Positions 5,366 to 12,130 of a stretch of 13,597 nt of DNA are shown here, one piece after another. A model generated the notes under the pieces. It worked only from the letters and a program-made list of their open reading frames with translations. It was not told where the DNA came from and searched no databases. The DNA is from Microcaldota archaeon (lineage in GTDB: Archaea > Micrarchaeota > Micrarchaeia > Norongarragalinales > Norongarragalinaceae), in contig JACROM010000031.1 of the NCBI GenBank assembly GCA_016214445.1, positions 9,490 to 23,086 on the forward strand. Direction: 5' to 3'. Position 1 is the first letter of the stretch. Every line of letters begins with the position of its first letter. The position numbers and the translations under genes are program-made.

Positions 5366-6425
5366 ATGCTAATCGGTATCGTCGGGCTCCCGAACAAGGG
5401 AAAATCAACGCTGTTCAACGCGCTCACCCGCGGGAACGCGCAGATAGCGAACTATCCCTTCACCACCATCAAGCCCAACCAAGGAGTGGGATTCGCAACG
5501 GAACAGTGCCCGCACGTGGCGTTGGGTTTGAAGAAATGCGACCCGAACAACAGCGACTGCGTCGGGGGGACGCGAAAAATACCCATCAGGCTATTGGACG
5601 TAGCTGGATTGGTAGAAGGCGCGTCGGAAGGCAAGGGAATGGGCAACCAGTTCCTGTCGGACTTGAGCCAAGCGGACGCGCTCATTGTTGTCGCTGACGC
5701 TTCCGGCGGAACCGACGACTCCGGAAACCCTACAACAGGCCACGACCCTACAAGGGACGTTATCATACTGGAAAAAGAACTGGACGCCTGGTTTTATAGC
5801 GTAGTGGACTCCAACGCGAGGAAAACCAAAGGAAAAACATTGAAGGATTTCGCCACTCTCCTGGCCGGCTTGAAGGTGAAGGAAAACGAAGTGATGGAAT
5901 TAGCTAGGGGGTTTGGGGACGACGCGAGCAAATGGAGCAAAGAACAAAAAATGGATGCCGCACTCGATTGGAACGCTCGAAGCATTGGGCCACCCGGTTT
6001 TCAAGGTTTCCGCTGACTTGGAGCTGGCGAAACAGAAAGCGCTAGAAAAAGGGATGGCGGTCGAGGAAAACGGCCAGCTTGCCCCGAAAACGGACAACCC
6101 TGCTCTCCAAAAAGCAATAGCCAAAATCAATTTCACTCCTGCCGGAGTGCAGGGGCTTTTGAACCACGTCGCATTCGACGTCCTGAAGCAAATCGTTCTG
6201 TACCCAGTGGAAGACGAGACGCATTACGCCAATAATTTCGGAAAAGTCTTGCCTGACGCGTTCCTTTTGACGCAAGGCGCTACAGCTCTGGATTTGGCGG
6301 GCAAAATCCACACCGATTTAGCGAAAGGGTTCTTGTATGCAGTTGACGCGAAGACAAAACGGCGGCTTGGAAAGGAAACTCCCTTGAAAGACGGGGACGT
6401 GGTGAAGATTGTTTCAACGAAGTGA
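5366..6425 (+). pseudogene. Broken Obg/YchF-family GTPase with TGS domain
   Basis: The N-terminal part reads in one frame from ATG 5366 (GAGG at 5354-5357) to a stop at 6014-6016; the C-terminal part is in the next frame, from about 5973 to the TGA at 6425. The first part has G1 GLPNKGKST, switch region NYPFTTI, G3 LLDVAGLVEGASEGKGMGN and the helical insert of the archaeal branch. The second has the C-terminal TGS domain (HTDLAKGFLYAVDAKTKRR ... DVVKIVSTK). Against Pyrococcus-type homologues, about 20 residues carrying the hydrophobic strand before G4 are missing: KWSKEQ runs straight into KMDAALDW, where only KMD of NKMD remains. A one-base loss between 5971 and 5980 shifts the frame (NAR then ALGHPVFKVSADLELA). 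The intact family consists of ribosome-associated NTPases. Two lesions suggest a pseudogene; an assembly error cannot be excluded. Confidence 0.8.
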
Positions 6426-6433
6426 AACCCATG
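6401..6433 (+). repeat. Direct repeat, left copy (3' end of GTPase gene and start of hydrolase 1)
   Basis: The 33 bases spanning the last codons of the GTPase gene, its TGA and the hydrolase ATG recur at 7037-7068 with a few substitutions and one gap. The shared core is AAGATTGTTTC, then CGAAGTGAA, then the ATG. Confidence 0.8.
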
Positions 6434-7030
6434 GAAACCGCACTCGTGATTGTAACCAGCGCAAACGCAAAAGAAAGGCACGCCCCGATGAAGCATGTCC
6501 TTGAGCTACTGCCGGAAGGCATGGAAAAAAGGTTTGTTTACACGAGAGTCGACGGAAAGATAATGGAAGAGAGTAGGTTGCTGGAACAGGCAATCAAAGA
6601 ACTCGCCGGAAAAAAACTCATAATAGTAGCGCACAGCAAAGGCGCGGACGCGAGCAGACAAGCGAACCTGCCTGAAAACGCGGTCTTCATCAACCTGTCG
6701 AGCGCCCCCGATGCAAGATTCCTCGATAAAACAAGGGAGGAAGTTGAAAAAACTTTTGGAATAAGAATAGAAGACTCGGTCTTTGAAGGCGTTGAAAGAA
6801 CAAGAGGCAACCCAAAAGTGCCCACGCTGAACTTGGCAGTAGGACACGACCCAATTGCGATGGCAAACTTATGGGTAAACCGGAAAAGGGAAAACGAGGA
6901 AACGCACATCGCACCAGCAGGGGATGAAAAACCCATGGACGCGCATAATTGGAATTCCGACCGGCTAAAATTGTTCTTGCAACAAAAAGTGCTCATGTTT
7001 TTGAAGAAACACGGGCTGATTGAAGAATAA
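6431..7030 (+). CDS. Alpha/beta-hydrolase-fold protein, tandem copy 1
   Basis: 199 residues from ATG 6431; the alternative GTG 6422 overlaps the GTPase stop and adds three residues. The nucleophile elbow is LIIVAHSKGAD (Ser69; Ala replaces the first Gly of GxSxG), the acid is in LNLAVGHDPIAM (Asp140), and the His is in AHNWNSDRL (His172). The spacing fits a Ser-Asp-His triad in a small single-domain hydrolase. No signal peptide or membrane segment is seen, so it is cytosolic. The next gene is a paralogue with the same three sites and the same HNW signature near the end. Substrate unknown; esterase, peptidase or thioesterase are all possible. Confidence 0.7.
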   Translation: METALVIVTSANAKERHAPMKHVLELLPEGMEKRFVYTRVDGKIMEESRLLEQAIKELAGKKLIIVAHSKGADASRQANLPENAVFINLSSAPDARFLDKTREEVEKTFGIRIEDSVFEGVERTRGNPKVPTLNLAVGHDPIAMANLWVNRKRENEETHIAPAGDEKPMDAHNWNSDRLKLFLQQKVLMFLKKHGLIEE

Positions 7031-7036
7031 CGGCGG

Positions 7037-7068
7037 GGTCAAGATTGTTTCCGCGAAGTGAACCAATG
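7037..7068 (+). repeat. Direct repeat, right copy (scar of the GTPase 3' end before hydrolase 2)
   Basis: It reads as VKIVSAK-stop in the frame matching VKIVSTK-stop of the GTPase, immediately followed by the ATG of hydrolase 2. It is a remnant of the unit that was tandemly duplicated, not part of a gene now. Confidence 0.8.
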
Positions 7069-7749
7069 AAAGAGAAAGTCGCGTTTTTGCTAGTGCCTGG
7101 AATCGCGAGGCCGGCGACCAGGAGCCCGCTTAGACAAGTGGGGGAAAAACTAGAACAATACGGGCGCGTTATCGCCATAGAACATGACGACCTTGAAACC
7201 GGCACCGAAAAAATAGGAAGACTGCAAGAAAGAGTCTTGGAATTGATGAAAAACGGCGTGAAAACACTTGTCTTCGTAGGCCACAGCCAAGGCCCCTACG
7301 TAACTCGTGAACTCGACTGGAAGCAATTCGAAGAAAATAAAATCAGAACCGCGCTCATCAGTATCTCAAACCCGGGCAGCCAGAAGCACCACCGGCAAAA
7401 CCTCGCGGACGCAAAGAAACAAATAATGCTGGCAACGAAAGAGGTTGACTTGGCTCTCTTTGAACCGGAAAAAGTCTTGCAAGGTTACGACCAGAAAAAA
7501 CCGAGCCCGGATACGCCAACGCTCCACATAGCAGTGCGGGGGGACTCCTTATCGATGCCTCACGCCCTTCAAGAACTTGAAGAAAAGGGAGCAAATGTTG
7601 TTTTTGTGGGTGAGGAACCAACCGGGGAAATCGAAGGCATGGAGGTGTTAAGGCGGCACAACTGGATCAACCCGGAGTGGCGGAACAAACTGATAACGTA
7701 TATCGAATCGTTCCTGAAGGAACAGGGGTTCTTGGAAAGCAACAAATAA
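7066..7749 (+). CDS. Alpha/beta-hydrolase-fold protein, tandem copy 2
   Basis: 227 residues from ATG 7066; an in-frame TTG at 7045 lies inside the duplicated GTPase scar and is unlikely. Strand-1 region VAFLLVPGIARPAT has a PG oxyanion-type turn. The nucleophile elbow VFVGHSQGPYV has a full GxSxG (Ser74), LHIAVRGDSLSM holds the acid (Asp160) and RRHNWINPEW the His (His198). It keeps the complete elbow that copy 1 has altered, so it may be the more active enzyme. It ends 4 bases before the stop of the convergent cdc6 gene. Substrate unknown. Confidence 0.75.
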   Translation: MKEKVAFLLVPGIARPATRSPLRQVGEKLEQYGRVIAIEHDDLETGTEKIGRLQERVLELMKNGVKTLVFVGHSQGPYVTRELDWKQFEENKIRTALISISNPGSQKHHRQNLADAKKQIMLATKEVDLALFEPEKVLQGYDQKKPSPDTPTLHIAVRGDSLSMPHALQELEEKGANVVFVGEEPTGEIEGMEVLRRHNWINPEWRNKLITYIESFLKEQGFLESNK

Positions 7750-7753
7750 GAGC

Positions 7754-8806
7754 CTAAACCAGCTTCCGGAGCTTCCTTCTCCTTCCTTCGGGCGAATCAA
7801 CGTCCTCGAACGCGACGATTTTTTTCAAAACAAGCGACTCGATGTATCTTCTTCCTGTTCGTTCAGGCAAACCCAACTCTCCAAACAATTCGCTTGAAAA
7901 CTTCGGTTCGCCTAGTAAGTCCAATATTTTTTGTTCCTGCCCGCTCAACCCATCCAAACGCTTGGCCTGCGAGGCATGAAGCTTCTCCTGCGACGCGAAA
8001 GCAGCGCGGCAGTCCCCCTCGCTCACCGTCCTCGCTCCTCTTTTTTCCGCGTTTCTTCCGGAAAGCCACAGTGCCTCTATGGCGACGCGCGCGTCCCCTC
8101 CGTGCTTGGAAGCGAAAGCCGCGCACAAGGCTATGGCTTCCTCAGGGCAGGCCTGTTTCCGGAACGCTTTCTCCGAACGCTTTCGGAGGATTTCCTTCAA
8201 CTCTATCGGGGAATACCTCGGGAACTCCAAGAACAGCGCGTTGAACGAACTCTTTGCCCGCGCGTCAAGAGAGCCGAAAACGCGTGGCTCGTTGGTCAAG
8301 CCCACCAATGCAACCGGCACTTCAGCGCGAAGCAAATCGTAGAAAAGCGATTCTTCTTTCCTGTGGAACAGCCTGTCCGCCTCGTCCAACACGAGCACCA
8401 TGCCGATTTTTTTCTTCGCCAAAACGGAGAAGAGCTCGGTCTGCACCTCGTCCGACGCCAAACCGCGCCTTGGCACCGGAGAGCCCAACAACCTACAAGC
8501 TTCAGCAAGTACGCTTTGCTTGGTGGAGTGGTGCCAGCAGTTGACGTACGCGCCTTGGACCCGGGCGGAATAGTCTTCGAGTTGGTTGAGGACGAATTTC
8601 GCTGAAGAGGTTTTGCCAACTCCTGGCGGGCCGTGCAGCAACAGCGGCCTTGCCTTCCTGCCGCGGACGAAAGGCTTCAGCGCTTCCGCCATCTCTCGCA
8701 CCTGTTTTTCCCTTCCCGGAAGCAGGTCCGGCAGGTATTCCGGCTTGAGCACGTCCTCGTCAAGGAACACGCTGGCGTCCCCTACCTGGTCGAAAACATT
8801 TGCCAT
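7754..8806 (-). CDS. cdc6: Orc1/Cdc6 replication initiator
   Basis: 350 residues, AAA+ ATPase plus winged helix, a normal length for archaeal Orc1/Cdc6. Walker A is GPPGVGKT (59-66), Walker B LVLDEAD (138-144), sensor 1 LVGLTNEP (167-174), an arginine-finger region SLDARAKSSF (179-188) and sensor 2 GGDARVAIEAL (236-246). The C-terminal winged helix (about 285-350) has LFGELGLPERTGRRYIESL. These proteins bind origin repeats, remodel DNA and load MCM. ATG 8806 is about 27 bases from a TTAAAA box, consistent with a leaderless message. Only 53 bases separate it from divergent ubiA, and I do not see convincing origin-recognition boxes there. Confidence 0.93.
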   Translation of the reverse strand: MANVFDQVGDASVFLDEDVLKPEYLPDLLPGREKQVREMAEALKPFVRGRKARPLLLHGPPGVGKTSSAKFVLNQLEDYSARVQGAYVNCWHHSTKQSVLAEACRLLGSPVPRRGLASDEVQTELFSVLAKKKIGMVLVLDEADRLFHRKEESLFYDLLRAEVPVALVGLTNEPRVFGSLDARAKSSFNALFLEFPRYSPIELKEILRKRSEKAFRKQACPEEAIALCAAFASKHGGDARVAIEALWLSGRNAEKRGARTVSEGDCRAAFASQEKLHASQAKRLDGLSGQEQKILDLLGEPKFSSELFGELGLPERTGRRYIESLVLKKIVAFEDVDSPEGRRRKLRKLV

Positions 8807-8829
8807 GACACTTTGTGTAGAACAAATGC

Positions 8830-8838
8830 CTTAAAACT
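8830..8838. promoter_or_regulatory. Shared bidirectional TATA-like box for cdc6 and ubiA
   Basis: CTTAAAACT is centred at 8833-8834. The cdc6 start base (8806) and the ubiA start base (8860) are each about 27 bases away, the archaeal TATA-to-start-site distance, predicting leaderless transcripts in both directions. Confidence 0.55.
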
Positions 8839-8859
8839 TCTTTGCCCCAAAAGGAAACC

Positions 8860-9690
8860 ATGCTCAAACAATGGTGGACGCTTTTCCGGGCGGAACACTC
8901 GGTTATTGTCGCGCTGGCGGTAATAGTGAGCCAGTTCGTCGCTACAAAACAGCTGTCTTGGGGCTTCCTCTATCCCGCGCTCGGCCCGGTTCTCATAACT
9001 CTCGGCGCCTTCGCGTGGAGCGACTACTTCGGCTTGGGGACGGACCGGGCGCTCAAACGCAAAGAACGCCCTCTTGTTTCCGGAAAAATAAACCCGAGGC
9101 AGGCGCTGTGGGCCGGGCTAATCCTGATGATTGCTGGAGTTTCGTTGACTTACTTTGTCAACAGCAACGCGTTCATGGTCGCATTTGCTTACACTCTCGC
9201 TTCTTTCCTATACGACCCTTTTCTCAAGAAACGCCCGCTCCTTGGCAATGCATTCATCGCATCCAGCATGAGCATCAGCTTCATCTACGGCAACCTCGCG
9301 GTCTCGCCGACGCTCAACGCGAACGTGCTGCTTTACGCGGCAGTAGCGTTCCTAGCCGGCTTCGGGAGGGAGCTCGTCATAACCCTTCGCGACGTGGAGG
9401 GCGACCGGAAGATCGGCGCCACCACTCTGCCGATGCTTTTGGGCCCGAGGAAAACAGTGGTGCTGGCGTCAGTGCTGATTTACTTCGCCATATTCCTGAG
9501 CCTCATTCCGTTGATGGCTTCGCTCAACTGGGTCTACCTGGTATTGGTGGTAGTCACTTCCGCGCTTTTCCTCGCGGGCACCTACTACATCCTGCTGAGC
9601 CAACGCCTCGAGAACCTGAAGAAGGCGCGAAACGTCACGCTGTACGGCCTGCTTGTGGGGGTGCTTGCGTTCGCTGCGCTTGGGCTTTGA
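8860..9690 (+). CDS. ubiA: UbiA-family prenyltransferase, DGGGP synthase-like
   Basis: 276 residues with about eight to nine hydrophobic membrane helices. The family transfers polyprenyl groups; the archaeal member digeranylgeranylglyceryl phosphate synthase adds the second geranylgeranyl chain during ether-lipid synthesis. The second aspartate motif is intact (LRDVEGDRKIGATTLP, 177-191). The first, normally NDxxDxxxD, reads SDYFGLGTD (54-62), having lost the leading Asn and the middle Asp, though the RPLVSGKI that follows is as expected. So fold and family are clear, while substrate or activity may differ. ATG 8860 is chosen over TTG 8842 because it is 27 bases from the TATA-like box and begins MLKQWWTLFRAEHS, a typical UbiA start. 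Confidence 0.88.
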   Translation: MLKQWWTLFRAEHSVIVALAVIVSQFVATKQLSWGFLYPALGPVLITLGAFAWSDYFGLGTDRALKRKERPLVSGKINPRQALWAGLILMIAGVSLTYFVNSNAFMVAFAYTLASFLYDPFLKKRPLLGNAFIASSMSISFIYGNLAVSPTLNANVLLYAAVAFLAGFGRELVITLRDVEGDRKIGATTLPMLLGPRKTVVLASVLIYFAIFLSLIPLMASLNWVYLVLVVVTSALFLAGTYYILLSQRLENLKKARNVTLYGLLVGVLAFAALGL

Positions 9691-9725
9691 AAACAAAAAA
9701 AACTAGAAAAGGAAAGAAGAAAAAA
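9691..9725 (-). terminator. T-rich terminator of the OB-fold gene in the convergent gap
   Basis: On the minus strand the 35 bases after the OB-fold stop contain T6 and T8 tracts and little else, matching archaeal oligo-T termination. The complementary strand is A-rich and offers no such signal for ubiA. Confidence 0.5.
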
Positions 9726-10010
9726 CTAGACGACTTCCATCTGGCCGAACTTGCCCAGCGTGAGCTGGCTCTTGTCCTGCCAGGTGTTCACGTAGCCGTT
9801 CGTGATTTTTATCTTGCTTCCTTCCTGGATTTTATCGATGTTGTCGTTCCACAGCACTAGAGTAATGGTGCCGGAGTCGTCCTTGACTGTAGCGTTCGCA
9901 ACCCTCAACGTGCGGCCCATCTTGTTGATTTCCCTTGGTTCCTCGATTCCGACCACTTCTGCTTCGAGGTTTACGTTTCCGGTTCCGGGAGTAAGTTCGC
10001 TTATCTTCAT
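9726..10010 (-). CDS. Single OB-fold nucleic-acid-binding protein (SSB/RPA-like)
   Basis: 94 residues, a single OB domain: MKISELTPGTGNVNLEAEVV opens strand 1, VANATVKDDSGTITLVLWND forms the strand 2-3 hairpin typical of RPA/SOSS-B-type domains, and IKITNGYVNTW followed by LTLGKFGQMEVV closes the barrel. Proteins of this shape bind single-stranded DNA in replication or repair, or RNA. The extra C-terminal tail of many archaeal SSBs is absent. ATG 10010 has GAGGTG upstream and a TATA box at 10051-10060. Confidence 0.88.
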   Translation of the reverse strand: MKISELTPGTGNVNLEAEVVGIEEPREINKMGRTLRVANATVKDDSGTITLVLWNDNIDKIQEGSKIKITNGYVNTWQDKSQLTLGKFGQMEVV

Positions 10011-10021
10011 ACAATAACACC
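10006..10021 (-). promoter_or_regulatory. Leader with GGTG Shine-Dalgarno, identical to that of the zinc-ribbon gene
   Basis: The minus strand reads GGTGTTATTGTATGAA including the start codon, base for base the same as 4429-4444. Confidence 0.8.
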
Positions 10022-10050
10022 TCTCTAAGGATACAACTTCGGGAAACTCT

Positions 10051-10060
10051 CCTTAAAAAA
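10051..10060 (-). promoter_or_regulatory. TATA box of the OB-fold gene
   Basis: The minus strand reads TTTTTTAAGG here. It lies about 46 bases from the start codon, giving a leader of roughly 20 bases that includes GAGGTG. Confidence 0.5.
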
Positions 10061-10114
10061 CCTGTTGCTTTGGACGGGGAAAGGGTTAAAGCCATGGAAA
10101 AAGTAAATTGACGA

Positions 10115-10522
10115 ATGGACCGGTTGAACCCGCGGCTTCGGTTGGTTGAAGCTGCTCAAACGATGGGCGCGAACCCTAACACAGTACTACGGCAGCTGCG
10201 CCCGGCTATAAGCAGGGACCGCGCAAGGCTGCACCCGTATGTGTTTTTGCACGAACGGCTGGAAGAGGCGACACGAAAAAACAGGCCGCTTAAATCACGC
10301 GACCTCAACGCGCTACTGAAAAAGCACCCTGAAAAAGTAATAGAAGCAAACCGCGCTTATTTGGAAGAAACAATGTTGGGTTACCACCTGAAAAAAGACC
10401 CGCACGTGCCCGAAGAACAAAGGAGGGCCTACGCCCAAAAAAGAATAACGGAGTACAACGACAAGACAATAGAGGCGATAAGAAAATACGACGGAAAGTT
10501 CGCGCCCAAAAGGAAGAGGTGA
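10115..10522 (+). CDS. Unrecognised basic protein (135 aa)
   Basis: ATG 10115, TGA 10520-10522. Residues 8-30 (RLVEAAQTMGANPNTVLRQL) could form a helix-turn-helix. The rest is Lys/Arg/Glu-rich helix (HERLEEATRKNRPLKSRDLN; EEQRRAYAQKRITEYNDK) ending in a basic tail FAPKRKR. No membrane segment and no recognised family; a DNA- or RNA-associated role is only a guess from charge. Its stop overlaps the Shine-Dalgarno of the peptidase gene, so translation of the two is probably coupled. Confidence 0.65.
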   Translation: MDRLNPRLRLVEAAQTMGANPNTVLRQLRPAISRDRARLHPYVFLHERLEEATRKNRPLKSRDLNALLKKHPEKVIEANRAYLEETMLGYHLKKDPHVPEEQRRAYAQKRITEYNDKTIEAIRKYDGKFAPKRKR

Positions 10523-10527
10523 GTTTG

Positions 10528-11499
10528 GTGCGTCTCGACAAACTGCAGAAAATCGCCGGGAAAACCCCCGTCTTTCTCGCTTCTCTCGGCAAAGTCAACA
10601 ACAACCTGTTCTATTTCACCGGCGTGGACGAGGAAGCATTCGCCCTACTCTTCACGCCTCACGAAACAATCGCCTACGGCAACACCGAATACCCTTGGGC
10701 GGACAAGACTGTGCCGTCCGCGAAACTGAAGAAACACTTCCGGGATTACGTGAAGGAAAACAAAATCAAAAAAATCGGAGTGGACGAGAACGACTTGTTG
10801 TCGTACCAGCGGCTCTCGAAAAAGAACTTTTCGCCGGTCCCGTTGGCGAAGAGGTTCGCGGAAGCGCGGAAAATAAAGGAACCGGAAGAAAAGAGGAAAA
10901 TCAGGAAAGCACAAGCCATAACAAAAGAGTGCTTCAACGCGACAAAAAACAAAATCTTCAACAAAACCGAGTCGCACGCTGCTGGTTTGTTCGAACTCGA
11001 AGCCAGAAAAAAAGGTTCCGCATTGGACGCGTTCCCGCCCATAGTCGCTTCAGGAGAAAACAGCGCCTCACCTCACGCACGGCCCACTGCGCGAAAAATA
11101 GGAAGAAACGACGTCGTAGTTGTTGACATAGGCGCGACCTGCGAACATTATTGCGGCGACTTTTCCTCGACCATCTACGAAGGAAAGGACAGGGAAACCA
11201 CTGATGCTGTAGAGGCGGTCAGGGAAGCGCAGAAGGCCGCGATGAAAGCCGCCCGGCCCGGAGCGAAGGGGAAAGGGGTAAATGAGGCAGCGGAGAAAGT
11301 TATAAGCGAATACGGCTTCGGCGACTACTCTTTCCGGAAAGCTCGCCTCCGGATAGGCCACCACGTGGGTCTGGAAGTGCACGACGGGCCCTGCCCGGAG
11401 GAGGACGTACTGAAGAAGGGAATGGTCTTCACCATAGAGCCGGGAATCTACGTCCCGAAAAAGTTCGGCGTCCGGTTTGAGGAAATCGTTTTCCTGTAG
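10528..11499 (+). CDS. Xaa-Pro dipeptidase/aminopeptidase (M24B), short at the C-terminus
   Basis: 323 residues. The N-terminal creatinase-like domain (1-120) contains NNLFYFTG; the C-terminal pita-bread catalytic domain follows. All five metal ligands are visible: Asp200 (VVVDIGA), Asp211 (CGDFSST), His278 (GHHVGLEVHDG), Glu304 (FTIEPGIYVP) and Glu318 (GVRFEEIVFL). It should remove residues next to proline in cytosolic peptides using two divalent metals. I choose GTG 10528 because GAGGTGA ends 5 bases upstream; GTG 10519, overlapping the previous stop, is the alternative. The protein stops right after the last ligand, whereas Pyrococcus prolidase has about 15-20 more residues. Another frame continues FPVGGERLSVVRF-stop, which could be the lost end after a one-base deletion near 11485-11491. 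Confidence 0.9.
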   Translation: MRLDKLQKIAGKTPVFLASLGKVNNNLFYFTGVDEEAFALLFTPHETIAYGNTEYPWADKTVPSAKLKKHFRDYVKENKIKKIGVDENDLLSYQRLSKKNFSPVPLAKRFAEARKIKEPEEKRKIRKAQAITKECFNATKNKIFNKTESHAAGLFELEARKKGSALDAFPPIVASGENSASPHARPTARKIGRNDVVVVDIGATCEHYCGDFSSTIYEGKDRETTDAVEAVREAQKAAMKAARPGAKGKGVNEAAEKVISEYGFGDYSFRKARLRIGHHVGLEVHDGPCPEEDVLKKGMVFTIEPGIYVPKKFGVRFEEIVFL

Positions 11500-11719
11500 G
11501 CGGCGAACGACTAAGCGTCGTGCGGTTTTAGTTCAAACCCGTCGGCCACCAAACGTTTTCTTACTTGGGGAGAGCGGCCTGCATGCCTAATTAGAAAAGC
11601 AACCGCGGCCCTCTGCCCTTTTGTCAGTTTCTGTTTGTCCAAAAACACCTTTAAAAGCCTGAAAAAACCTAAAGATAGTGTAACTGTTTCTGTATGAAAT
11701 TAATGGGGGGAATACGGAC
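11500..11719 (+). other. Intergenic region without a supported gene
   Basis: 220 bases. The first part may be a frameshifted remnant of the peptidase C-terminus (to about 11531). AGTTCAAACCC at 11530-11540 looks like a tRNA B box, but no T stem or cloverleaf forms. 11649-11657 is a TATA-like CTTTAAAAG, and a 9-codon ATG ORF (11694-11723) overlaps the next start codon by ATGA. Confidence 0.5.
11649..11657 (+). promoter_or_regulatory. TATA-like box upstream of the 11720 operon
   Basis: CTTTAAAAG, about 67 bases before ATG 11720, predicting a leader of around 40 bases that contains the purine-rich GGGGGG at 11704-11709. Confidence 0.4.
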
Positions 11720-12130
11720 ATGACTGAGCAACAAGCACAGGAAAAGCCGCTTGAGGAACCGGCAGCCGAGGAGGCCGCGGAAGACGAGATGCTGGAAGAG
11801 GAAAGCGAACGTTTGCCGTTTCCCAACGCGAGAGTAGTCAAGATAATCAAGGACAACCTGAAGAACGACCATCAGGTGAAAAAGGAAGCCAAAGTTGCGG
11901 CAAACGAGCTGCCCGGCGACATACTGGCCGACGTTTCCCAGGGCATGGACCGGGAAGATTTTTTCACCCTGTCCATAGAACACTTCAACCGCGCTGCGCG
12001 AAAGTACAAGGAAATCGGACTTACGCAGAAGCGCATATTCAAGATAAAGAAGCTGCTCGAGAAACAGAGAGCGGAAATCGACGAGCTGATCGCGGAGATA
12101 GAGCTCGAACACCCTGACGCATCTATATGA
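11720..12130 (+). CDS. Acidic-tailed, histone-fold-like protein (tentative)
   Basis: 136 residues. Residues 1-31 are very acidic and Ala/Glu-rich, probably disordered. Residues 32-98 (LPFPNARVVKIIKDN ... VKKEAKVAANELPGDILADV ... FFTLSIEHFNRAARKY) have the helix lengths and the Leu-Pro-x-x-x-x-Arg-Val-x-(K)-Ile-Ile-Lys opening seen in archaeal histones. The C-terminal 35 residues (KRIFKIKKLLEKQRAEIDEL) form a coiled coil. If correct it would be a DNA- or chromatin-associated protein that dimerises; the histone call is inference from pattern only. ATG 11720 follows a GGGGGG element. Its stop overlaps the next start as ATGA, so it is coupled to the coiled-coil gene. Confidence 0.6.
   Translation: MTEQQAQEKPLEEPAAEEAAEDEMLEEESERLPFPNARVVKIIKDNLKNDHQVKKEAKVAANELPGDILADVSQGMDREDFFTLSIEHFNRAARKYKEIGLTQKRIFKIKKLLEKQRAEIDELIAEIELEHPDASI

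Noticed and set aside
7931..8605. 224-aa plus-strand ORF opposite cdc6
   Set aside because: It is antisense to the AAA+ domain whose Walker and sensor motifs are intact; the composition is that of a shadow frame.
8807..8859. Replication origin boxes beside cdc6
   Set aside because: The gap is only 53 bases and I see no repeated ORB-type motif or long AT-rich unwinding region; the sequence is explained by the shared promoter.
8871..9860. 329-aa plus-strand ORF overlapping ubiA
   Set aside because: It is a frame shadow of ubiA, rich in Arg, Pro and His with no domain; the UbiA frame has clear membrane helices and motifs.
11521..11555. tRNA-like 3' end (AGTTCAAACCC ... GGCCACCA)
   Set aside because: The bases flanking the putative T loop do not pair and no acceptor or anticodon stem can be found on either strand.
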